Notes under the pieces: model-generated
What the model was told of the DNA's origin: nothing
Databases searched by the model: none
What the model saw: the letters and a program-made list of their open reading frames with translations, nothing else
Translations under genes and position numbers: made by a program
DNA from: Flavobacteriaceae bacterium
Lineage (GTDB): Bacteria; Bacteroidota; Bacteroidia; Flavobacteriales; Flavobacteriaceae
Reading direction: 5' to 3'
Length of the DNA stretch: 34,654 nt
NCBI GenBank assembly: GCA_015494075.1
Contig: WGBX01000170.1
Coordinates: 1-34,654 of the forward strand
In this document: positions 19,090 through 27,722 of the stretch, in pieces
How the letters are laid out: every line of letters begins with the position of its first letter
How positions within the stretch are numbered: position 1 is the stretch's first letter

Positions 19090-19401
19090 ATGGAACACCC
19101 TATCAAAACATACAAAGAGTTTTATCCGTTTTATTTATCAGAACATAATAATGCTTACAACCGGTTTTTTCACTTTATTGGCACTACACTTGTTATAATT
19201 ATCATCATCATGGCTATTTGGCAAAAAAAACCGAAATTTTTATGGTATGTGCCCGTAATTGGTTATGGCTTTGCATGGATTGGTCACTTTTTTTTCGAAA
19301 AAAATAAACCTGCAACCTTCAAATACCCTTTATGGAGTTTAAAATCAGATTTTAAAATGTATTTTGAAATTCTAACCGGAAAAATTGGTTTTAAATCTTA
19401 A
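19090..19401 (+). CDS. Mpo1/DUF962-family small membrane protein
   Basis: A 103-residue protein with two hydrophobic segments. Family marks are NRFFHFIGTTLV with its His, and GHFFFEKNKPATFKYPLWSL, the conserved GH...EKxxPAxF motif. The yeast member Mpo1 is an iron-dependent dioxygenase of 2-hydroxy fatty acids; whether bacterial members do this is not established by the sequence. It lies 5 bases after the antiporter gene and ends only 3 bases from the stop of the opposite S41 protease gene, with no terminator hairpin between. Confidence 0.85.
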   Translation: MEHPIKTYKEFYPFYLSEHNNAYNRFFHFIGTTLVIIIIIMAIWQKKPKFLWYVPVIGYGFAWIGHFFFEKNKPATFKYPLWSLKSDFKMYFEILTGKIGFKS

Positions 19402-19404
19402 TTT

Positions 19405-20841
19405 TTAAAAAAACCTCGGTGATTTTAAATCTTTAAATTGGACATGCATATCAAATTCTAAAGGATGACTTTGATAAGTTTGTTCATTAAATGCTATTGG
19501 CAAGCTTGTTGGATGTGGTATATTTTGTGTAGATATATATTCTAAAGCCGTCTGCAAAAGCGGCTCGTCGGTTTGGCCTAAATATCCTAAATTAAAATAA
19601 TCTTCGGCTTGTAAAATATCGGGCTGTAGTCCATTGTAAAAATCTGTATAACCATCTACATTACTAATTTTTAATACAATAGGTTGCATTGCCCATTTAT
19701 GATCCGGATTGCAATTTTGTAATGAAAAATCAGGCGAGTCAAACAAACTTATGGAAGCTGTATATTTTCCATGTGTAGCAGTACCTATTTGAGTTACCTT
19801 AATATAAGGTTTTAAGCCGTTGATTAAAGATTCGCTGGCAGAAGCAGAATTTTTTGTTGTGATAAAAACAATTTGACTCATGTTCAATTGAGGTAAAAGC
19901 ACCCCATTTTCTTGATGCGTTAAAAATTTCCGAATTAAATGATCAGGATAATTTTGAGACATCCAATTTTGCAATTGTGAATGCCATTGATATTTTAAAA
20001 GTATTTGTCCAGTAAATTGTCCTGTTATCATAGATGCTAAATATTGCAAAGTCTGTACGCTTCCACCCGGGTTATAACGCAAATCAATAATAAGACGGTC
20101 AATTTGACGGGCTTTAAAATCTTCAAAAACATCGCTTAAATCAGTTGTATAATTGGATACAAAACCATTATAAATCAAATAGCCAATTTTATATTGATTA
20201 TAGTTATAAACAGTATCTAAATAAATAGGGTTTTCCTGCAAAATTATTTTTTCAATGGTCTTAATTTGTCCGGTACTAATTAAATTATTTCCATCCCACT
20301 GAGCCAACTCAATTTGCCAAATATCAGTATTGAGTAATTCTTGATAATTATTTAAGTTTAAACTCTGCCCATTTATTTTTCTAAATAAATCACCTCTTTT
20401 AAATCCATTTTGTGCAGCCGGACTTTGTGGCACAACATATTTTATGTATGCAAACAAGTCGGTGTTGCTACCCGGCACATAAACCAAACCCAAGTGGATA
20501 CCCGTTGTTTTGGTTATACCGGCAAATAAACTTAGTAATTCGTCATAATCATCAACTATCCATGACCATCGATCTATGTCGCCCGGCTTATATAACAAAT
20601 CATTAAAAAAAATTTCTGGTGAAGCTTGTTGTTGTAAGAAGGCATTTAAAGCTGTTTGATTAGCAAAACGATTATCAGCTAAATCAGGCTGATAGTCTTT
20701 CCATAAATAATAGGTATTTAGCCCTTTCCAAATAAAATCATTAATTTCTAAATTGATAGAATTATCTGTGTCAGAAGTCTGTTTGTCGCAACTGAACAAC
20801 AGGGTTATTATAAAGGCCAAATAAAATCTTTTAAATTGCAT
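19405..20841 (-). CDS. S41-family (C-terminal processing) protease, lipoprotein
   Basis: Predicted periplasm-facing or surface lipoprotein protease. Seen: signal peptide with lipobox LLFSC followed by DKQTSD, an N-terminal helical part (INDFIWKGLNTYYLWKDY), a PDZ domain at about 115-190 (VVPQSPAAQNGFKRGDLFRKING), and the S41 core. The Ser-Lys dyad can be placed at Ser334 in NSASASE and Lys359 in THGKYTAS; the 25-residue spacing is the same as in E. coli Prc. The 478 residues are complete. The start overlaps the end of folP by 11 bases, making it the third gene of the LOG-folP operon. Target proteins unknown. Confidence 0.92.
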   Translation of the reverse strand: MQFKRFYLAFIITLLFSCDKQTSDTDNSINLEINDFIWKGLNTYYLWKDYQPDLADNRFANQTALNAFLQQQASPEIFFNDLLYKPGDIDRWSWIVDDYDELLSLFAGITKTTGIHLGLVYVPGSNTDLFAYIKYVVPQSPAAQNGFKRGDLFRKINGQSLNLNNYQELLNTDIWQIELAQWDGNNLISTGQIKTIEKIILQENPIYLDTVYNYNQYKIGYLIYNGFVSNYTTDLSDVFEDFKARQIDRLIIDLRYNPGGSVQTLQYLASMITGQFTGQILLKYQWHSQLQNWMSQNYPDHLIRKFLTHQENGVLLPQLNMSQIVFITTKNSASASESLINGLKPYIKVTQIGTATHGKYTASISLFDSPDFSLQNCNPDHKWAMQPIVLKISNVDGYTDFYNGLQPDILQAEDYFNLGYLGQTDEPLLQTALEYISTQNIPHPTSLPIAFNEQTYQSHPLEFDMHVQFKDLKSPRFF

Positions 20842-21643
20842 TTTGTTGTATTAAATTAACTAGTTTTACAGCCTCAACTGCCGGTCTGACATCATGAACC
20901 CTTAAAATATGAGCACCTTGTTTTAAAGCTAATGTATTTACTACAGTTGTAGCATTTAAAGCTTTGTCTGGTGAAATGTTTAAAGCATTATATAACATCG
21001 ATTTGCGCGACATTCCGACTAATACCGGATAACCTAATTTTTTAAATTGAGACAACTGCGCTAAAATTCTATAATTTTGTGATAAAGTTTTTCCAAATCC
21101 AAAACCCGGATCGATAATAATTTTATTAAATCCTAACTCGTTTAATGTTTTTATTTTAATTTCAAAATAATATAAAATATCATTAATAATATCATTATAA
21201 TCTGTATCAGCCTGCATAGTTTTAGGAGTACCGCGCATATGCATCATGATATAGGGAACATTTAATTGGGCTATTGTTTTAAACATTTCCGGATCTAAAT
21301 TGCCTCCGGAAATATCATTTATTAATTTGGCACCTATAGCAACGGCCTCCCGGGCAATTTGATGCCGAAATGTATCGATAGATAAAGTAACATCTGGAAA
21401 ATACTTTAATATTTGTTTTAAAAAAGGCATCAACCGTCGCTTTTCTTCCTCATAAGTTACTAAATCAGCACCCGGGCGTGATGAAAAAGCACCAATATCA
21501 ATAATATCTGCACCATCAATAAGCATTTGTTCTACTCTATTCAAAACTGCATGTTCAGTAACATACTTGTTACCATCATAGAAAGAATCGGGAGTAATAT
21601 TTAAAATTCCCATAACTTGTTGCCTTTCTAAAAAATGCTTCAT
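20831..21643 (-). CDS. folP: Dihydropteroate synthase
   Basis: Folate synthesis enzyme that joins p-aminobenzoate to 6-hydroxymethyl-dihydropterin pyrophosphate; the sulfonamide target. Seen on a TIM barrel: VMGILNITPDSFYDG, DIGAFSSRPGAD, LSIDTF, LINDISGG, MMHMRGTPKTMQ, IIDPGFGFGKT, VGMSRKSM and a final ILRVHDVRP. The frame is open further upstream into the preceding gene, but ATG 21643 (MKHFLERQQVMG, 270 residues) gives the normal family length and starts 7 bases after the LOG stop. Its 3' end overlaps the S41 gene. Confidence 0.96.
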   Translation of the reverse strand: MKHFLERQQVMGILNITPDSFYDGNKYVTEHAVLNRVEQMLIDGADIIDIGAFSSRPGADLVTYEEEKRRLMPFLKQILKYFPDVTLSIDTFRHQIAREAVAIGAKLINDISGGNLDPEMFKTIAQLNVPYIMMHMRGTPKTMQADTDYNDIINDILYYFEIKIKTLNELGFNKIIIDPGFGFGKTLSQNYRILAQLSQFKKLGYPVLVGMSRKSMLYNALNISPDKALNATTVVNTLALKQGAHILRVHDVRPAVEAVKLVNLIQQNAI

Positions 21644-21650
21644 ATTGTTT

Positions 21651-22235
21651 TTATTTTGATGCAATAGTTTGTACAATTTTAGACACCTTTGGAGGTTGAT
21701 ACTGTTTAAGCTGAGACCATAAACCTTCGATATCATGACTATGCAATACCATCGCCCTGTTTTCAGGTCTTAAAAAGCCTTCTTGTACCATTAAGTCAAA
21801 CTGTTGTAATAAAGGGTTGAAAAAACCATTTATGTTAAGTAAACCTATAGGTTTATGTTCAATTTGCAATTGGCCAAGCGTTAAAACTTCCATTATTTCA
21901 TCTAAAGTGCCAAAGCCTCCCGGCAAACCTATATAAGCATCTACCATTTTGCTTATTTTAACCTTTCGCTCAGCCATAGTTTTTGTTTCGTAAATTTCTT
22001 GTATAGAGGAATGTAATATTTCTTCAAGCTTTAAAAAACCCGGAATTACGCCTGTTACTTTACCACCCGAATAAAGAGCTGCATCAGCCACAGCACCCAT
22101 CATACCATATTTACCGCCACCAAAAACGATTTCTATCTGATTTTGGGCTAAAAAATGTCCTAATTTTTCAGCATATTCTTTATAAATAGATTGATGCCCC
22201 TTACTAGCACCACAAAATATTGCTATCTTTTTCAT
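21651..22235 (-). CDS. LOG-family protein (TIGR00730 Rossmann fold)
   Basis: Likely nucleoside-monophosphate phosphoribohydrolase of the Lonely Guy family, which cleaves the N-glycosidic bond of a nucleotide or cytokinin ribotide. Seen: MKKIAIFCGASKG, GGGKYGMMGAVADAAL, a segment with TMAERKVKISKMVDAYIGLPGG, and the signature PGGFGTLDEIMEVLT. Length with ATG 22235 is 194 residues, normal for the family. A longer frame begins at TTG 22259, but that is part of the TAAATTTG promoter element. First gene of the LOG-folP-S41 operon. The physiological substrate in non-plant-associated bacteria is unclear. Confidence 0.93.
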   Translation of the reverse strand: MKKIAIFCGASKGHQSIYKEYAEKLGHFLAQNQIEIVFGGGKYGMMGAVADAALYSGGKVTGVIPGFLKLEEILHSSIQEIYETKTMAERKVKISKMVDAYIGLPGGFGTLDEIMEVLTLGQLQIEHKPIGLLNINGFFNPLLQQFDLMVQEGFLRPENRAMVLHSHDIEGLWSQLKQYQPPKVSKIVQTIASK

Positions 22236-22256
22236 ATCAACAATTAATTTAAGACT

Positions 22257-22284
22257 CAAATTTACATTTTTTTTAGAGATACAA
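22257..22284 (-). promoter_or_regulatory. Flavobacterial promoter for the LOG-folP-S41 operon
   Basis: On the minus strand TTG (22284-22282, within TTTG), a 17-base spacer, then TAAATTTG (22264-22257). Both elements and the spacing match TTG-N17-23-TAnnTTTG. Start of transcription near 22250, a few bases upstream of ATG 22235. Confidence 0.65.
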
Positions 22285-22369
22285 AGCTTAAATAATAAAA
22301 TCGATTGAGTCAGTTGATAATAATTTGGGGAAAAATTGTAAATTGCTTTTCTAAACTAAGCTGTTTGAC

Positions 22370-23719
22370 ATGTTTATACAATACTTTTTTACCGACTCCT
22401 TATCACATATTTCTTATATGTTAATAGCCGGTGAAGAAGCCATTGTTATAGATCCCAAACGTGACATACACGATTATCTAGAAGAAGCTTATAAACGAAA
22501 TATAAAAATTACAGGGGTATTTTTAACGCATCCGCATGCAGATTTTATTGCCGGTCACTTAGAATTGGCCCGCATAACAGGTGCTCGTATTTATGCCCAC
22601 AAAAACAGTCCTTTTTCGTTTGATTTTGTTCCTTTAAATGATCATTATAAAATACCTTTCAATCATTTAGAAATAAGCATTTTAGAAACACCGGGACATA
22701 CTCCTTTTGATATCTCATATGTTGTCAAAGATTTGTCGCGGGGTATAGATCCAGTTTGTGTTTTCACCGGAGACACTTTATTTGTCGGAGATGTCGGTAG
22801 ACCGGATTTATTTCCGGGTAAACAAACAATGTTAGCTAAGCAATTGTTTCAATCTCTAAAAAAATTAAAAACATTACCTGATTTTGTAGAAATATATCCG
22901 GCACATGCCGCCGGAACTTTATGTGGAAAAAAGCTTGCAGAGAAACGAACTTCAACTATAGGTTTTGAAAAAAAATATAATCCGATGTTAAGGCTTGATA
23001 ACGAAAGTAATTTTGTTCAAGCTCTTTTAAAAGATTTGCCCGCAGTTCCCAGACATTTTAAACGTTGTGCAGCTATTAACTCGGGCAAAATAACTTATTT
23101 GGACAACTTAAAACCAATTAAGGTAATTGATTTTGACACCTTTCTAATCAAACAAAATCAGTCATATATTATTGATATTCGGTCACATTTAAGCTGGGTA
23201 GGATTACATATACCAAAAACATTAAGTTTAGATGCTGACTGCCTTCCTCTTTCTGTATATGCAGGATGGCTTTTAGAACCTGATAAAGAAATAATTTTAA
23301 TTACTGACAGAGAAATAGATTTGTTAAATTTGGCTATGCAATTTAGACGAGTAGGATTAGATCAAAATATATATGTACTAGAAAAGGGCTTAAACCAATA
23401 TTTAACCCATAATTATAAAGCAATAAACGAAAAAATAGTATACGCCGATGAACTTTATGAATTATTAAATACAGGCGCTATACTAATAGATGTCCGAAAT
23501 GAAACATATCCAAATATAAATTTACCGAACTACATGCATATTCCCTTAATGCAACTAGAAGAAAAAATATGGACATTAGATATTGAAAAAGAGTATATTA
23601 TTACATGCCAAATGGGTGTAAGTGCAATCGTTGCAGGGTCACTTATAAAATACCATAGACCATTGAATATCAGTATTTTGTCCGGTGGATTTGAGTCCTT
23701 AAAAAAAATAAAATTATGA
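22370..23719 (+). CDS. MBL-fold hydrolase with tandem rhodanese domains (CstB-like persulfide dioxygenase family)
   Basis: Probable cytoplasmic sulfur enzyme. Seen: a metallo-beta-lactamase domain at about 1-240 with HPHADFIAGH, ETPGHTPFD and FTGDTLFVGDVGRPDL metal motifs; a PAHAAGTLCGK segment whose Cys185 fits the conserved Cys of CstB-type persulfide dioxygenases; a first rhodanese domain (about 245-345) with no active-site Cys; and a second (about 350-449) with active-site Cys413 in TCQMGVSA. Order and size (449 residues) are those of Staphylococcus aureus CstB (444), which turns persulfide into thiosulfate. Same activity is an inference. It overlaps xthA by ATGA and begins a four-gene operon. 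I found no clear promoter in the 134-base gap before it. Confidence 0.88.
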   Translation: MFIQYFFTDSLSHISYMLIAGEEAIVIDPKRDIHDYLEEAYKRNIKITGVFLTHPHADFIAGHLELARITGARIYAHKNSPFSFDFVPLNDHYKIPFNHLEISILETPGHTPFDISYVVKDLSRGIDPVCVFTGDTLFVGDVGRPDLFPGKQTMLAKQLFQSLKKLKTLPDFVEIYPAHAAGTLCGKKLAEKRTSTIGFEKKYNPMLRLDNESNFVQALLKDLPAVPRHFKRCAAINSGKITYLDNLKPIKVIDFDTFLIKQNQSYIIDIRSHLSWVGLHIPKTLSLDADCLPLSVYAGWLLEPDKEIILITDREIDLLNLAMQFRRVGLDQNIYVLEKGLNQYLTHNYKAINEKIVYADELYELLNTGAILIDVRNETYPNINLPNYMHIPLMQLEEKIWTLDIEKEYIITCQMGVSAIVAGSLIKYHRPLNISILSGGFESLKKIKL

Positions 23720-24480
23720 AAATAACAACTTGGAATGTCAATGGCATAAGAGCTGTAATAAAAAAAGACTTTACTAAAAACATTGCGAGCATTGACCCTG
23801 ACATATTATGTCTTCAAGAAACTAAGGCACAACCTAAAGAAGTATTGACTGCGTTAAAAGATTTTGAAAAAAAATATATGCTATATATTAACTCGGCCAA
23901 ACGAAAAGGCTATTCGGGTACAGCTGTTTTAACAAAAATTTCCCCTTTAAATATAAAATATGGAATGGGCTTACCGGAACACGATCAAGAAGGTAGAATG
24001 ATTACATTGGAATATTCTGACTTCTATTTAATAAATGTTTATACACCCAATGCCGGCCAAGGCCTAAAAAGATTAGATTATAAAGCTCAGTGGAATCAAG
24101 ATTTTATAGCTTACGTTATTCAATTAGATAAACAAAAACCGGTAATTATTGCCGGAGATTTAAATGTAGCTCATCAGCCTATTGATTTAAAAAACCCAAA
24201 ATCTAATTATAATAAAACAGCAGGTTATACAGAAATTGAAATCAAAGGTTTTGAAGATTTATTAAAAGCAGGCTTTATAGATGCTTTTCGCTATTTGTAC
24301 CCCGAAAGAGTTGCGTATACATATTGGAATTATAGATTTAACGCACGCGTCCGAAATGCCGGCTGGCGTATCGATTATTTTTTAGTCAGTAAAAGTTTAT
24401 TAAATAAGATCGAAGATGTTATCATTCATACTGACGTAATGGGTTCTGATCATTGCCCTGTAAGTTTAATTTTAAAATAA
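23716..24480 (+). CDS. xthA: Exodeoxyribonuclease III
   Basis: Base-excision repair enzyme: AP endonuclease and 3'-5' exonuclease of the EEP fold. Seen: TTWNVNGIRA (Asn7), CLQETKAQ with metal-binding Glu35, NVYTPNAGQGLKRLDYK, IAGDLNVAH, the AP-site loop region YTYWNYRFNARVRNAGWRIDYFL, and the final GSDHCPVSL with the catalytic Asp-His pair. The 254 residues are full length. The start overlaps the preceding MBL-rhodanese gene (ATGA), so the two are translationally coupled. Confidence 0.96.
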   Translation: MKITTWNVNGIRAVIKKDFTKNIASIDPDILCLQETKAQPKEVLTALKDFEKKYMLYINSAKRKGYSGTAVLTKISPLNIKYGMGLPEHDQEGRMITLEYSDFYLINVYTPNAGQGLKRLDYKAQWNQDFIAYVIQLDKQKPVIIAGDLNVAHQPIDLKNPKSNYNKTAGYTEIEIKGFEDLLKAGFIDAFRYLYPERVAYTYWNYRFNARVRNAGWRIDYFLVSKSLLNKIEDVIIHTDVMGSDHCPVSLILK

Positions 24481-24491
24481 AAATTTATTAT

Positions 24492-24635
24492 ATGACTTTA
24501 GCAACTATATTATTTATTATTGTTATGCTACATTTGGCAGTAGGATTTGGTTATGTTCTATACAAATTAGAATTTAGTGGAAAAAAGACAACTAAAAATG
24601 ATAAAAAAGAACAGTCGGAAGATGCTGAAATGTAA
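24492..24635 (+). CDS. Small single-span membrane protein, 47 residues
   Basis: Not recognised. From ATG 24492 it reads a hydrophobic helix (TLATILFIIVMLHLAVGFGYVLY) and then a charged cytoplasmic tail rich in Lys and Glu (KKTTKNDKKEQSEDAEM). The open frame extends back into xthA, but the ATG 11 bases after the xthA stop is the natural start. Position inside a tight operon (27 bases before menC) and the clean helix-plus-charged-tail design favour a real gene. It resembles small respiratory-complex accessory peptides in shape only; no family assignment is justified. Confidence 0.6.
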   Translation: MTLATILFIIVMLHLAVGFGYVLYKLEFSGKKTTKNDKKEQSEDAEM

Positions 24636-24662
24636 TATTTAACCCTAAATTAAATTTTAATC

Positions 24663-25712
24663 GTGAACGAAATAAACGCTACTATTATTCCCTATGAGTT
24701 AAATTTTAAAAAACCATCAGGTACATCACGGGGCATATTGTATACAAAAAAAACCTATTTTCTTAAACTTAATCAATCCGGAAAAACCGGTTATGGAGAA
24801 TGCAATTTATTTAAAGGATTGAGTAGTGATGATGTGCCTGATTACGAGAAAAAACTGCAATGGTTGACAACACATATCAATTGGCCAATAAAAGATCTTA
24901 TAGAAGCTTTAAAAGATTATTCTTCTATTATTTTTGGGTTAGAACAGGCATTTGAGGCTTTAAAAGCCAGACAAACTTTTCATCTATATCCGTCAGCATT
25001 TACAGAAGGAAAAAAAGGTATTCCCATTAATGGATTAATATGGATGGGGAACAAATTATTTATGAAAGAACAAATTGACCATAAAATAAAAGAAGGTTAT
25101 AAAGTCATTAAACTAAAAATTGGTGCGATTGATTTTGAAGAAGAACTAGAATTGCTAAAATATATTAGAAAAACTTATAAAAATGAGACATTGGAAATAA
25201 GAGTTGACGCAAATGGAGCTTTCTCTACCCATAAGGCACTTGAAAAATTAAAACGATTATCTGATTATCAAATTCATTCCATAGAGCAGCCCATAGCTAA
25301 AGGACAATTTGAAGAAATGGCCAAACTTTGCCAACAATCTCCAATACCTATTGCCTTAGACGAAGAGTTAATTGGGTACAATCATTTAATAAATAAAGAG
25401 AAAATTTTAAAAACTATCAATCCACAATATATTATTATTAAACCGGCTTTGCATGGTGGTTTTATTGGCACAGAGACTTGGATTAAAGCAGCAGAAGCTT
25501 CGCAAACAGGTTGGTGGATTACCTCTGCGTTAGAAAGTAATATCGGCTTGAATGCTATTGCGCAATATACATTCACAAAAAAAATCAATAGACCGCAAGG
25601 TTTAGGTACAGGGCAGTTATATACCAATAATATTGAAAGTCCGCTAGAAATTGAAAATGGCACTTTATTTTTCAGACCGGATAAATCATTTAATTTACCG
25701 GCTAATTTCTAA
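24663..25712 (+). CDS. menC: o-Succinylbenzoate synthase
   Basis: Menaquinone synthesis enzyme of the enolase superfamily: dehydrates SHCHC to o-succinylbenzoate. Seen: N-terminal capping domain (residues 1-110), then the barrel with all expected residues: K150-x-K152 (IKLKIG), Asp182 in RVDANGA, Glu208 in IEQPI, Asp233 in ALDEEL and Lys260 in IIKPAL. The late ITSALESNIG segment is also typical. The start is GTG at 24663; no ATG lies near enough. It ends a four-gene operon, just before a bidirectional terminator. The superfamily also holds dipeptide epimerases, but KxK and SALES favour MenC. Confidence 0.9.
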   Translation: MNEINATIIPYELNFKKPSGTSRGILYTKKTYFLKLNQSGKTGYGECNLFKGLSSDDVPDYEKKLQWLTTHINWPIKDLIEALKDYSSIIFGLEQAFEALKARQTFHLYPSAFTEGKKGIPINGLIWMGNKLFMKEQIDHKIKEGYKVIKLKIGAIDFEEELELLKYIRKTYKNETLEIRVDANGAFSTHKALEKLKRLSDYQIHSIEQPIAKGQFEEMAKLCQQSPIPIALDEELIGYNHLINKEKILKTINPQYIIIKPALHGGFIGTETWIKAAEASQTGWWITSALESNIGLNAIAQYTFTKKINRPQGLGTGQLYTNNIESPLEIENGTLFFRPDKSFNLPANF

Positions 25713-25724
25713 TCTCTTTCAAAA

Positions 25725-25757
25725 AAAAATAGCCGTCTCTATTTGACGGCTATTTTT
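25725..25757. terminator. Bidirectional terminator between menC and the PorE-like gene
   Basis: A 13-bp perfect stem (AAAAATAGCCGTC / GACGGCTATTTTT) with a 7-base loop. A and T flanks provide a U-tract in both directions for the converging operons. Confidence 0.92.
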
Positions 25758-25773
25758 AAATACTTAAAAATAA

Positions 25774-27705
25774 TTATTGACAATTTAAAATCTTAAATTC
25801 AGTTCGTCTATTTTGTTGATATTCTTCATCAGAACATTTCACACCATCTACACAAGCATTTACAGGGTAGAGTTCGCCAAACCATTTGGCTACTAATCTG
25901 TTTTTATCAATACCATGATCAGTAAGATATTTAATTACCGACATGGTTCTATTTTTAGATAAAACAACATTATAAGGCTTGCTTGCTCTTGAATCGGTGT
26001 AAGAAGAAACTTCTAATTTCATTTCCGGAAATTTGTTCATCAATGAAATAATTTTATCTAAACTTACCTTATCTTTATAACGGATAAAAAACTTATCCAA
26101 ATCATAATAAATAGGCGTAATTTTATGGTCACACATTTCGTTTTTTCCTAAAGAAAGTGGTCTTTTCAAAGCAAAGTTTTTAACTATTTTAGGGGTTTCA
26201 AATTGTTTACTATCAATAGTAGCATGGCTATCATCATAAGCTTCTCGTAAAACATAAATTTGATAAGCATTACCACAGTCAATACCAAATTCATATTTAC
26301 CATCTGCTGCTGTTTCAAATTCCTTTATTTTTTGTCCTTTATCATTTAGTAAATAAACTTTAGCGAATATTAGAGGCTCTTTAGTTTCCTTATCACTTAC
26401 GATACCGGAAATATAACATTCTTTAATTTTATCATTATATTTAGGCATATTTTTAAAGCTATAAATATCGTCATCTCCTTTACCTCCGGGTCTGTTGCTA
26501 GAAATAAAGCCGCTACCATCGGTATTATATACCAATGAAAAATCATCTCGATTTGAATTAATAGGAGCACCTAAATTTATGGGTTTGGTTAATGATCCAT
26601 CATGTTTTATTTTAGACACAAAAATGTCTAAACCACCTAGGCCGGGCAAACCATTTGATGAATAAAAGAGATAATCACCTTTTGCATCATAAATAGGAAA
26701 CATTTCATTGCCTTCGGTATTAATTTTATCACCTAAATTTTCAGGTTCGCTCCACCTGCCGTCTAAACCACGTACCGATTTATAAATGTCTGTTCCACCA
26801 TAACCGCCAGGCCGGTCAGACACAAAATACATAGTGTTTCCATCAGGACTTAATGTAGCCTGACCATTTGAAAAATTATCACTATTAAAATATATAGGTT
26901 TAGGTTCTGACCAGTATTGATTATCAATTAAAAAGGTTTCATATAACCATAATTTGTTGTCTTTTAATTTACTATCATTATAAATGTTACGTGTAATAAT
27001 CATATAATCACCATTAGCATTAAATGTTGCTGGTGCATCATGGTATTTCTTATTGACAACATTGTTAAATTTACTAACATTAGTCAAATTATTGCCATCT
27101 GTTATATCAGCCACATATAAATCAAGAAAAGGTTGGAGGTTTCCATCCCATTTTTTTGTTACGACATAACCATTGTCTCTACTTGATGCAAAAACAACTT
27201 GATTATTTTTATAAAAAACAGGAGAAAAATCTTCAAATTTTGTATTAATGTCTATATTAGTCAAAACCATTTTGGGATCTGATTTTAAAAGATCTCTATA
27301 ATACAATGGGTTTTCCATAAAGGCTTTGGCACGCAAATCATTAGGTTTTAATTTATAAAATTTTTCCATCCAATTTGCCGCCTCATCATATTTTTTGTCC
27401 ATTAATAACACAGACGCATAATCAAAAACATCTTCTGGTTGATATTGGTTAGTGGCTATTAAATCAACATAATATTGCTCTGCTTTATTTATATTACCTA
27501 ACATTAGGTAACTTTTAGCCAAATTGCGATAAACACCTGGGGTTTTTTCTTTTAAAGCTTCATAAGCTTTTACAGCTTTATCATAAGCAAATTGCTGATA
27601 ATAATTGTTTGCTTTTTTTAATTTCAAACTTTGTGCCTGTACCGGAACAGTTAATAATAAACTGAACATAATTAGCACAAGTGTATATTTAGTATTTTTT
27701 TTCAT
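25774..27705 (-). CDS. PorE-like OmpA-family protein (TPR, PD40 propeller, CarboxypepD_reg, OmpA)
   Basis: Probable outer-membrane/periplasmic linker of the type IX secretion and adhesion machinery. Seen in order: signal peptide (residues 1-25, PVQAQS); TPR-like helices at about 26-130; a PD40 beta-propeller at about 150-415 with repeated SPDGNTMYFVSDRPGG-type blades; a carboxypeptidase-regulatory-like domain at about 425-510; and an OmpA C-terminal domain at about 525-643 with peptidoglycan-binding residues in SYTDSR and NRRTEF. This is the domain order of Porphyromonas gingivalis PorE. It lies 17 bases after the PorP/SprF gene, as in many T9SS adhesin clusters. 643 residues, complete. Confidence 0.9.
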   Translation of the reverse strand: MKKNTKYTLVLIMFSLLLTVPVQAQSLKLKKANNYYQQFAYDKAVKAYEALKEKTPGVYRNLAKSYLMLGNINKAEQYYVDLIATNQYQPEDVFDYASVLLMDKKYDEAANWMEKFYKLKPNDLRAKAFMENPLYYRDLLKSDPKMVLTNIDINTKFEDFSPVFYKNNQVVFASSRDNGYVVTKKWDGNLQPFLDLYVADITDGNNLTNVSKFNNVVNKKYHDAPATFNANGDYMIITRNIYNDSKLKDNKLWLYETFLIDNQYWSEPKPIYFNSDNFSNGQATLSPDGNTMYFVSDRPGGYGGTDIYKSVRGLDGRWSEPENLGDKINTEGNEMFPIYDAKGDYLFYSSNGLPGLGGLDIFVSKIKHDGSLTKPINLGAPINSNRDDFSLVYNTDGSGFISSNRPGGKGDDDIYSFKNMPKYNDKIKECYISGIVSDKETKEPLIFAKVYLLNDKGQKIKEFETAADGKYEFGIDCGNAYQIYVLREAYDDSHATIDSKQFETPKIVKNFALKRPLSLGKNEMCDHKITPIYYDLDKFFIRYKDKVSLDKIISLMNKFPEMKLEVSSYTDSRASKPYNVVLSKNRTMSVIKYLTDHGIDKNRLVAKWFGELYPVNACVDGVKCSDEEYQQNRRTEFKILNCQ

Positions 27706-27722
27706 TTATGATTGGTTTTTGG

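Noticed and set aside
21644-21736. Upstream extension of folP by 31 residues
   Set aside because: It overlaps the end of the LOG gene and lacks DHPS similarity; ATG 21643 is 7 bases after the LOG stop.
22285-22369. Promoter for the MBL-rhodanese operon
   Set aside because: Only partial matches such as TAAATTGC are present, with poor spacing; not strong enough to list.
24453-24491. Thirteen-residue upstream extension of the small membrane protein
   Set aside because: It lies in the 3' end of xthA and would put charged residues before the helix; ATG 24492 fits operon spacing.
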